Positions 1 to 5,531 of a stretch of 5,531 nucleotides of DNA are shown piece after piece. The notes beneath the pieces were generated by a model. The model was not told where the DNA came from. It saw only the letters and a program-made list of their open reading frames with translations, and did no database searches. This DNA comes from JAEUKA01 sp035340095 (GTDB taxonomy: Bacteria; Myxococcota_A; Polyangia; Palsa-1104; JAEUJZ01). Every line of letters starts with the position of its first letter. The stretch's first letter is position 1. The stretch covers positions 1-5,531 of the forward strand of contig DAORGN010000267.1 in assembly GCA_035340095.1 (NCBI GenBank), written 5' to 3'. Position numbers and translations under genes: made by a program.

Positions 1-6
1 GCCCGC

Positions 7-3000
7 TTACGCCACGTCGGAATAGATGCTGCGGTTGCGGTCGGGGTAGCTCTCGAAGACGTGCTCGAACAGGGCGGCGCACTTCTTTTGGTACAGCTCT
101 TTGGTGTAGGGCGGCGGCAGTCCGGCGTCGAGCGCGTCCTCGATGGCGATTTGCAGCGCCGAGCGTGCGGCGGACTTTTGACGCCAGTTGAGGACAAGCA
201 GCAGCCGAAGTCGCTTGAGCAGCTCTTTGGCCACCTTTTTCACCTCGGCCCGCTCTGCGCTGCTCAGCGTCGGTGCAGGGCGCGTCAGGATGTCGAAAAT
301 CACCAGCTCTTCTTCGCTCAGGTTTTCGCGCACATGCCGGGTTTCTTCCTCGGTCAGTCGATTCGACAGCTTCAAAAGCTCCTCGAACAGCGACTCGATG
401 TTGCGGCTGCCCTCGTTGTAGCTCGCGATCAGCGACTCGAACTTTTCGGTAAAGTCCGCGCGGGTGTGATTCAGACGCACAAGGCGGTCGAGCTTCGCCG
501 CAATTGCCGCCTTCAGCGCTTCGAGGTCGGTGTGCTTGTGCTTCGACTGCTGAAACCGCTGCGCCAGCGCCGCAAAGTTGATCTTCGACAGGTCAATCGG
601 CTTCGGTCCGTCGTCGCGAATCGTCAGTCCCGCAATCGACTCGTCGAGAATCCCGCTGATCTGCGCAAGGATCGTCGAGATGTCCGGTGGATTGGGGTTT
701 TGCTTGGCCCGAATCGCCGCCGCCAGTGTCGCGATGCCGACTACCCGCGGCGCACACTCGATGGCCACCGGGTCGGGCTTCACCGCGCGATACAGCGTGC
801 CGATCCACTTTTCATGCGCGAAAAAGTCTCGTCGTACTGCATCGGGAGCAATCAGCGCGTCGATGGCGTTTTCGAACCCGGTCAGTCGTTCCAGTCCGCC
901 GAGCGGCAGCGCTTCGAGGGTCGCTAGATCGACGCCGTGGCCCGCACAAAACGACGTGGCATCGGCGATGGCCTCGTGCAGCGTCGCGACAAGCTGCGCC
1001 TTGTCTTTGACCGGACGCGCGCCGCCTTTGCCCGCCCCGTAAATCGCCAGCGCCTGTTCCAGCGACGCAAACACATTCGCATAGTCGACAATCACACCGC
1101 TGTGCTTGCCGGGAAACACCCGGTTGGCGCGCGCAATCGTCTGCATCAGCGTGTGGTTGCGCATCGGCTTGTCCAGATACACCGTCCCACAGCTTGGTGC
1201 GTCAAACCCCGTCAGCCACATCGCACAGACGAAGACCAGCCGCAGCGGGTCTTGCGTGTCTTTGAACTTTTCGTCGAGCCCTGGTTGTGACTCGTTCATC
1301 CGTCGCCGATGCGGTTCGATCTGGAGCCCGAGCTTTTTCATCTGCTCGATCTCGTTTTGCCCCGGCGACACAATCACCGCCATGTCGGTCGATGTCAGCA
1401 CATCGAGCCGTCGCGTCAGCGCCGCGCGATCGTTTCGCGACAGGTCTTGCCGCGCAAGCTCTTTTTGCACCCGCGCCCGCTCGACGGACCAGTGCTTTTT
1501 CACTTTGTCGTGCATCTTCAGCGCCGTCGCTTTGTCGATGGACACGACCATCGCTTTGCCCAAAAAGCCCCGTCCCAGAAAGTGCCGCACGATGTCTTTG
1601 GCCACCGTCTCCAGCCGGTCGTCGCGCGTCAGCAGGTGATACTTTTGCCCCAGCACTTTGTCGAGCTTGGCCTCGTGTGCCTCGTCGAGACCCGCTTCCT
1701 CAATCAGCCGATAGATGTCGTCGCTCAGGTCAGGATTGCACAGCTCTAGCTCGGGCGTGCGGTTTTCGTAAAAGAGCGGCACCGTCGCGCCGTCCTCGAC
1801 CGACTGCTGGAAGTCATAAATCGACACATAGTCGCCGAAGACCTCGCGGGTCCGCTCCTCGCTGGCAATCAGTGGCGTGCCGGTAAACGCCAAAAACGTC
1901 GCTTTGGGCATCGCACCACGCATGTTGAGCGCCAGCGTGTCGTATTGGCTGCGGTGCGCCTCGTCGGTCAGGACAATCACATCGGCGCGGTCGGTCAGCG
2001 CTTCGGCGGTCTGGAACTTGTGAATCAGCGTAAAGACATAGCGATGGTTGCCGCGCAAAAGCTCGCGCAGGTGCGCACCACTTTTGGCGTGGCAGGCGTC
2101 GCCCTCGGCGTCGGACACCGCACCACAGCTCTTGAACGTCTTGGCGAGCTGGTCGTCTAGCTCGACGCGGTCGGTGACGATGACAAACGTCCAGTTGCCG
2201 ACGAGCTTGCGCAGGACTTTCTGCGCGAAAAAGACCATCGAAAAGCTCTTGCCGCTGCCTTGGGTCTGCCAAAACACACCGCCGCGCCCGTGGCCCGCCT
2301 TCCGCGCCGCCAGCATCGACGCAATCGCATTGTTGACGCCCAAAAACTGGTGATTTTGGCCCAGCACTTTGACCAGCCCGGCCTTGTGCTCCGAAAACAG
2401 CGTGAAGTGTTCGACCAGGTCGAGCAGCCGTCCTCGGTCGCAGGTGCCGCGCAGCATCACTTCGAGCGACACCCGACGCGGCTCGTCTTCTCGCTCGATG
2501 CGCTTCCACTCGAAAAAGCGGTCCCAGTCGGCGGTCAGCGACCCGACCCGGCTGTCGGTCCCGTTCGACGCGATGAGCAGCGCGTTATACCAAAACAAGG
2601 ACGGAATCTGCTGTTTGTAGTGGGTCAGGTTGTCGTCGAACGCTCGTCGGGCGGGCACGCCGGGCTTTTTCAGCTCGATGACCACCCACGGCAGACCGTT
2701 GACGAAGCCGACCAGATCAGGCCGACAGGTATATAAGCTGCCGACGACGCTGAGCTGACGGACGAGCAAGAAGTCGTTTTGCTCGGGACGTGTCCAGTCG
2801 ATGACGCGCAGCCTCTCGGTGGTCTGTCCTCCGTGCTTGGCGTCGGGAACCGATACGCTGATGCCGTCTTTGAGCAGCCGGTAGACTTCGCGGTTCGCAG
2901 CTTCCAGGCTCATCGACGAGCGGTCGCGGGTTAGTTCGTCGATCGCGGCCCGGATCGCCTGCGGTGGCAGCGTCGGATTGAGCCTCTGTAGTGCCGCCCG

Positions 3001-3165
3001 CAGACGCGGCTGGATCACCACTTCGGCTCGCGTCGCCCGTCCGAGCGTGCCGCCGTCCCCCAGCGCTTCATCCTGCGCCGACACCGTCTGCCAGCCGAGC
3101 GCCGCAAACAGCCCGACTGCCGGTTTTTCCACAAGCTGCTCTTCGCTATAGGCATGCGCACTCAT
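7..3165 (-). CDS. hsdR: Type I restriction endonuclease / translocase subunit HsdR
   Basis: HsdR is the motor and nuclease of the type I complex: it binds HsdM2-HsdS, pumps DNA using ATP and cuts unmodified DNA. The chosen start gives 1052 residues, normal for the family. The N-terminal nuclease domain (about residues 10-250) has Asp150 in CRPDLVGF and Glu164-Leu-Lys166 in VVIELKKPG, the PD-(D/E)xK core, followed by HYKQQIPSLFWYN. The superfamily 2 helicase motor follows, with Walker A TQGSGKS at 301-307, DEAH at 401-404, TGT at 428-430, LTGFDAP at 651-657 and QTIARANR at 675-682. The C-terminal part (about 850-1052) is helical and resembles the HsdR C-terminal region (DUF3387-like), including LSEEELVIFDIL near 950. 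All key residues are intact, so it should be active. The start is ATG at 3165-3163, which shares bases with the DUF1016 TGA (ATGA). The same frame stays open upstream to 3879, but that stretch is an Arg/Pro-rich shadow of the DUF1016 gene. The gene ends with TAA at 9-7. Confidence 0.97.
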   Translation of the reverse strand: MSAHAYSEEQLVEKPAVGLFAALGWQTVSAQDEALGDGGTLGRATRAEVVIQPRLRAALQRLNPTLPPQAIRAAIDELTRDRSSMSLEAANREVYRLLKDGISVSVPDAKHGGQTTERLRVIDWTRPEQNDFLLVRQLSVVGSLYTCRPDLVGFVNGLPWVVIELKKPGVPARRAFDDNLTHYKQQIPSLFWYNALLIASNGTDSRVGSLTADWDRFFEWKRIEREDEPRRVSLEVMLRGTCDRGRLLDLVEHFTLFSEHKAGLVKVLGQNHQFLGVNNAIASMLAARKAGHGRGGVFWQTQGSGKSFSMVFFAQKVLRKLVGNWTFVIVTDRVELDDQLAKTFKSCGAVSDAEGDACHAKSGAHLRELLRGNHRYVFTLIHKFQTAEALTDRADVIVLTDEAHRSQYDTLALNMRGAMPKATFLAFTGTPLIASEERTREVFGDYVSIYDFQQSVEDGATVPLFYENRTPELELCNPDLSDDIYRLIEEAGLDEAHEAKLDKVLGQKYHLLTRDDRLETVAKDIVRHFLGRGFLGKAMVVSIDKATALKMHDKVKKHWSVERARVQKELARQDLSRNDRAALTRRLDVLTSTDMAVIVSPGQNEIEQMKKLGLQIEPHRRRMNESQPGLDEKFKDTQDPLRLVFVCAMWLTGFDAPSCGTVYLDKPMRNHTLMQTIARANRVFPGKHSGVIVDYANVFASLEQALAIYGAGKGGARPVKDKAQLVATLHEAIADATSFCAGHGVDLATLEALPLGGLERLTGFENAIDALIAPDAVRRDFFAHEKWIGTLYRAVKPDPVAIECAPRVVGIATLAAAIRAKQNPNPPDISTILAQISGILDESIAGLTIRDDGPKPIDLSKINFAALAQRFQQSKHKHTDLEALKAAIAAKLDRLVRLNHTRADFTEKFESLIASYNEGSRNIESLFEELLKLSNRLTEEETRHVRENLSEEELVIFDILTRPAPTLSSAERAEVKKVAKELLKRLRLLLVLNWRQKSAARSALQIAIEDALDAGLPPPYTKELYQKKCAALFEHVFESYPDRNRSIYSDVA

Positions 3166-4202
3166 GCAGGATTGTCCTGGCTGCTCGCGGCCAGCGCTTG
3201 TTCGATTGCCTCGATGCTGGGCAGGCTGGATTGCAGGTCCGTCGGCAGCGCTTCGATGAGCTGATATTCTGCCACACCGATGGGCTTGCTCACGTCGCGC
3301 AGTGCGTACTCGGCGACCACTTTGTTGCGGCTCTTGCAGAGCAAGAGGCCGATGCTTGGGCCGTCGTGCGCCGCCCGAAGCTGCGCATCGACCGCCGACA
3401 GATAGAAGTTCAGCTTGCCGGCGTGCTCGGGCTGAAACGGTCCTGACTTTAGCTCGACGACGACGAAGCAGCGCAGCTTCAGGTGGTAAAACAGCAAGTC
3501 TAGGTAGAAGTCCTCGCCCCCGACTTCGAGGTGAACCTGGCGACCCACAAACGCAAAGCCCGCCCCCAGCTCCAGCAAAAAGCGCGTGATGTGCTGCACG
3601 ATGGCATCTTCGATCGCGCGCTCGCTGGCCTCGTCGCCGATTCCCAGGAAGTCGAACAGATAGGGGTCTTTCAGCGATTCCGTCGCCAAGTCCGACTGTG
3701 GCCTGGGCAGGCTCGCGGCAAAGTTTGTGACCGCCTGTCCTTCCCGCGCAAGCAGCCGCCGTTCGATGTGATGGGTCAGCGTATTTCGCGACCAGCCGTG
3801 CTCGATGGCCCGCTGGGCATACGCAAGGCGCTCGGCGGCGGACTTGAGCTTGGCCAGCAGCACCAAGTTGTGCCCCCACGGCAGCTGTCCAACAGCCTGT
3901 TGGACGATTTCTTCATCCGGCCACGCCGCCGCAAAGGCGCGCATGTACAGCAAGTTGGCGCGAGAAAAGCCCTTCATCGTCGGAAACGCACTGCGCAGGT
4001 CGTGCGCCAGCCGGTCGATGACTTTGGCCCCCCAGCCTTCGCGATCCTGCCGCAGCAGGATGTCGCGTCCGATGTGCCAGTATAAACGGATCAGCTCTCG
4101 ATTGACGGATAGCGATGCGCGCTGCTGCGCGGTGTGGATGCGCACTTTGAGCGCAAACAGCCAATCCGCATAATCCGTAGGAAGCGGCACCAGATCCAGC
4201 AT
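3162..4202 (-). CDS. DUF1016 / YhcG-family predicted PD-(D/E)xK nuclease
   Basis: This is a 346-residue protein of the YhcG (DUF1016) family, a complete length for the family. The N-terminal half (about residues 10-165) is the helical DUF1016 N-terminal domain, recognisable by LIRLYWHIGRDI, the GFSRANLLYMRAFA stretch, the QLPWGHN motif near 106-112 and WSRNTL near 137-142. A linker with LKDPYLFDFLG (about 177-187) leads to the C-terminal nuclease-like domain. That domain carries the expected catalytic pattern: Asp235 in FYLDLLFYH, then Glu250-Leu-Lys252 in VVVELKSG, followed by PEHAGKLNFYLSAVD. The key acidic and lysine residues are all present, so the active site looks intact. The gene sits 3 nt after hsdS and overlaps hsdR by ATGA, so it is a built-in member of the operon. 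DUF1016 genes are often found in type I loci, but their role there is not settled. An accessory DNA nuclease or a modulator of restriction are both inferences. Confidence 0.93.
   Translation of the reverse strand: MLDLVPLPTDYADWLFALKVRIHTAQQRASLSVNRELIRLYWHIGRDILLRQDREGWGAKVIDRLAHDLRSAFPTMKGFSRANLLYMRAFAAAWPDEEIVQQAVGQLPWGHNLVLLAKLKSAAERLAYAQRAIEHGWSRNTLTHHIERRLLAREGQAVTNFAASLPRPQSDLATESLKDPYLFDFLGIGDEASERAIEDAIVQHITRFLLELGAGFAFVGRQVHLEVGGEDFYLDLLFYHLKLRCFVVVELKSGPFQPEHAGKLNFYLSAVDAQLRAAHDGPSIGLLLCKSRNKVVAEYALRDVSKPIGVAEYQLIEALPTDLQSSLPSIEAIEQALAASSQDNPA
3167..3179 (-). promoter_or_regulatory. Possible small hairpin covering the hsdR ribosome binding site
   Basis: On the minus strand CAGGA-CAA-TCCTG is a perfect 5-bp inverted repeat with a 3-nt loop, ending one base before the hsdR ATG. 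Its 5' arm contains the whole AGGA Shine-Dalgarno element, so folding would mask the site. A ribosome finishing the DUF1016 gene would open it. The repeat is visible; the regulatory role is inference, and a stem this short can occur by chance. Confidence 0.3.
3175..3178 (-). promoter_or_regulatory. Ribosome binding site of hsdR
   Basis: AGGA on the minus strand lies 9 nt before the hsdR ATG at 3165-3163, inside the last codons of the DUF1016 gene (Gln-Asp-Asn-Pro-Ala-stop). It is weaker than the hsdS site. Together with the ATGA overlap it supports starting HsdR at MSAHAYS. Confidence 0.6.
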
Positions 4203-4205
4203 CGC

Positions 4206-5444
4206 TCAATCCACCTTCAGATCAATCTGCCCCGAAAGCAGCCGAGGCAAAAGCAAATCCCGCGTCCGCCTTAGATTCTGAATTTGGCGCTGTAATGCAT
4301 GGATTTTTTCCGACATTGGGATGGTAAATTGACCAAACTGGTCCAGCAGAGATGAGGGAGGAACTGTCAATTTCGCTTTTTCGAAGGTAGTCGCAGTCAC
4401 GGCTGGATATGCAGCACCTGTGGCATTGTTCGTGAGATAATTGACGAAATCATCCGTGGTTACAGAAAAGTAGAGAAATGTATATGGAATTAGTTTCGCG
4501 GTAAGGACGGAAAACCCAGTTGATGCAATTGTATTAGTATCAGGATGTATCACCAATGCGTGTGAGCGTCGATTGGGACGAACACATGACCAGATCACGT
4601 CGCCATGCTGAACTACGCGGCGGGCGCGACCTGGTGCCTCGTGGAACAAATAAGTCGTAATCGTGTCAATCTGGCCAGGACTGACAGACGAGATATCAAC
4701 ATAGTGAAGCCTTCCTGGTGCCGAACGTGCATTGATTTGCAATCGATTCACATCGGCAACATCGGACAATCGCTTCACTTCCCACCCCTTCGGGATGTCG
4801 CCGAGGGGGGAGGGGACTTTGGGGTGGTTTTCGTGGCCGGGGAAGCGGAAGTGAACGAACCACTCGCGATAGAGTCCACGCGCCATCGATTCCAAAATCT
4901 TGATCCGCCGCTGGCTGTTTTCAATCAATTCATCATAAGCCGACAAAATCCCGGCAATCCGCTTTTGGATTGGGAGTGGCGGGATATAAACATTGACTTC
5001 GGCAATCCGGGTAGGTGCGGTATGACGAATCTTGGCACCGCTAGCTGATGCGCGTATTTGCTGCCGGATGGATTTTGAATTGAATAGATAATAAATAAAC
5101 TTCCGATCGGTCTGTTCGAGGCTGTGTATCTTGACAAGCCCAAGTCGTTGATTGTGAAGATAAAGACCGGTGGTTGGGATTATTGCGCAACTTCCAAGTA
5201 ATCCTTCGGCTTGCTCCGTCATTGCAACAATCAAGTCGCCTTTATTTAGAATATACTCGGGCGGTATTGGGCCTTGATACCACTTTTCTTTGTCACCCTT
5301 ATGCTTAAATCCCCCTTCATCTAAGAAGTTGCCTGGCGTAAGAAGGATATGTGTTCCATGATCAGCGAAGTGCGCACCAAGAAATGCGAACCCATGTTTG
5401 ATTTCAAGCAAATTGCCTAATTTACAGTGGCGCCATGTTCTCAT
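4206..5444 (-). CDS. hsdS: Type I restriction-modification DNA specificity subunit HsdS
   Basis: HsdS chooses the DNA sequence that the type I enzyme methylates or restricts. The 412-residue protein has the full two-half architecture. Target recognition domain 1 is at about residues 1-150 and opens with the typical LGNLLEIKHGFAF motif. A central conserved helical region follows at about 153-200 (IPPLPIQKRIAGILSAYDE, then a coiled coil ending LYREWFVHFRFPG). Target recognition domain 2 spans about 215-360 and opens with the classic SPLGDIPKGWEVKRL motif. A C-terminal conserved helix at about 361-412 contains LRRTRDLLLPRLLSGQIDL. The length is normal for a complete, non-split subunit. The start is fixed by GGAGG 9 nt upstream; hsdM ends 4 nt before it and the DUF1016 gene begins 3 nt after its TGA. 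Both recognition domains are markedly AT-rich compared with the rest of the operon, which suggests they were exchanged from another source. The target sequence cannot be predicted by reading. Confidence 0.97.
   Translation of the reverse strand: MRTWRHCKLGNLLEIKHGFAFLGAHFADHGTHILLTPGNFLDEGGFKHKGDKEKWYQGPIPPEYILNKGDLIVAMTEQAEGLLGSCAIIPTTGLYLHNQRLGLVKIHSLEQTDRKFIYYLFNSKSIRQQIRASASGAKIRHTAPTRIAEVNVYIPPLPIQKRIAGILSAYDELIENSQRRIKILESMARGLYREWFVHFRFPGHENHPKVPSPLGDIPKGWEVKRLSDVADVNRLQINARSAPGRLHYVDISSVSPGQIDTITTYLFHEAPGRARRVVQHGDVIWSCVRPNRRSHALVIHPDTNTIASTGFSVLTAKLIPYTFLYFSVTTDDFVNYLTNNATGAAYPAVTATTFEKAKLTVPPSSLLDQFGQFTIPMSEKIHALQRQIQNLRRTRDLLLPRLLSGQIDLKVD
4211..4217 (-). promoter_or_regulatory. 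Ribosome binding site of the DUF1016 gene
   Basis: AAGGTGG on the minus strand lies 8 nt before the ATG at 4202-4200. It overlaps the last sense codons of hsdS (Leu-Lys-Val-Asp). It supports the MLDLVPLP start and coupled translation with hsdS. Confidence 0.65.
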
Positions 5445-5448
5445 ATCC

Positions 5449-5531
5449 TCACGCCTCCAAGATCGCTGCTACATTGGCGGCGATGGTTTGTTCTAGGGCG
5501 TGGGCTTGGGTGTTTAGGGTTTCTAGTTCTT
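5449..5531 (-). CDS. hsdM: Type I restriction-modification methyltransferase subunit HsdM, C-terminal end only (partial)
   Basis: This is the 3' end of a gene that begins beyond the right edge of the window. Two bases of a split codon are followed by 26 readable residues (ELETLNTQ...AAILEA) and a TGA at 5451-5449. The visible peptide is a charged amphipathic helix with the spaced pattern EL-x2-L, A-x2-LE-x2-I and N-x3-ILEA, which resembles the C-terminal helix of HsdM proteins. In this family HsdM carries the S-adenosylmethionine-dependent N6-adenine methyltransferase activity, and its C-terminal helices pack against the conserved helices of HsdS. None of the catalytic motifs are in the window, so the call rests on this short tail and on its place 4 nt upstream of hsdS in the canonical M-S order. 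The other two minus-strand frames either hit an early stop or give an Arg/Pro-rich peptide that looks non-coding. Confidence 0.85.
   Translation of the reverse strand, partial: ELETLNTQAHALEQTIAANVAAILEA
5454..5458 (-). promoter_or_regulatory. Ribosome binding site of hsdS
   Basis: On the minus strand GGAGG lies 9 nt before the hsdS ATG (5444-5442), inside the last codons of hsdM (Leu-Glu-Ala-stop). A second GAGG at 5450-5447 is too close to the ATG to be the main site. The good match supports the MRTW start for hsdS and suggests that ribosomes finishing hsdM re-initiate on hsdS. Confidence 0.75.

Noticed and set aside
1..6. Possible terminator or further gene downstream of hsdR
   Set aside because: Only six bases follow the hsdR stop codon in the window, so nothing can be judged.
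61..927. Long plus-strand open frame (288 residues) antisense to the 3' part of hsdR
   Set aside because: It is Arg/Leu/Gln-rich with no domain signature and mirrors codons of an intact gene on the other strand. Antisense frames of this length are expected in GC-rich coding sequence.
1106..1886. Overlapping plus-strand open frames opposite the hsdR motor domain
   Set aside because: They overlap each other in three frames, are Ser/Arg/Pro-rich and lie antisense to the conserved helicase motifs, so they are shadows.
1814..2509. Minus-strand open frame of 231 residues inside hsdR
   Set aside because: It is a shifted frame of the Walker A to DEAH region, Arg/Ala-rich, with no independent protein features; not a programmed frameshift product, since HsdR is intact in its own frame.
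3166..3879. In-frame upstream extension of hsdR by 238 codons (start MGAQLG at 3879)
   Set aside because: The extension lies wholly inside the DUF1016 gene in another frame and reads as an Arg/Pro/Ala-rich peptide with no recognisable domain. HsdR homology begins just after the ATG at 3165, which has its own Shine-Dalgarno element. It is the kind of long open shadow frame that GC-rich genes produce.
3531..4085. Plus-strand open frame of 184 residues antisense to the DUF1016 gene
   Set aside because: No domain signature is visible and the opposite strand encodes a complete, recognisable protein.
4782..4824. Imperfect inverted C-rich / G-rich stretches in hsdS that might form a terminator or G-rich structure
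   Set aside because: The arms do not pair cleanly, there is no T-tract after them in the direction of transcription, and the bases are explained by conserved codons of the SPLGDIPKGWEV region.
5428..5435. Palindrome TGGCGCCA just inside the start of hsdS
   Set aside because: An 8-base palindrome in coding sequence is too short to claim as an operator, and it lies downstream of the start codon with no second copy seen nearby.

Overview
The window holds most of a type I restriction-modification operon, read entirely from the minus strand (right to left). In transcription order the genes are: the last 26 codons of hsdM (methyltransferase subunit), hsdS (specificity subunit), a YhcG-like DUF1016 gene (predicted PD-(D/E)xK nuclease), and hsdR (restriction translocase and endonuclease). 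There are no RNA genes, mobile elements, CRISPR arrays or long non-coding stretches. The only non-coding bases are 4 nt and 3 nt at two gene junctions and 6 nt after hsdR.

Layout, right to left: hsdM tail 5531-5449; 4-nt gap; hsdS 5444-4206; 3-nt gap; DUF1016 gene 4202-3162; ATGA stop/start overlap; hsdR 3165-7. Each downstream gene has a purine-rich Shine-Dalgarno-like element inside the end of the preceding gene. The genes are therefore probably translated in a coupled way from one mRNA whose promoter lies outside the window, upstream of hsdM.

How the genes should work together (family knowledge): HsdM2-HsdS forms the DNA methyltransferase, and HsdS reads a bipartite target through two target recognition domains. 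Addition of HsdR gives the restriction complex, which translocates unmodified DNA using ATP and cuts it at a distance. The DUF1016 protein is not a canonical type I subunit. It is an accessory gene of a family often found in type I loci, and it supplies a second predicted nuclease to this one.

Organism: base composition (hand counts of single 60-base lines give roughly 60-67% G+C in hsdR and the DUF1016 gene) and the bacterial Shine-Dalgarno signals indicate a bacterium with a fairly GC-rich genome; the taxon cannot be named from this window. hsdS is clearly more AT-rich, especially in both target recognition domains, which fits the usual mosaic evolution of specificity subunits. The two observations most worth following up are the embedded DUF1016 nuclease and a small perfect hairpin that overlaps the hsdR ribosome binding site just before its start codon.
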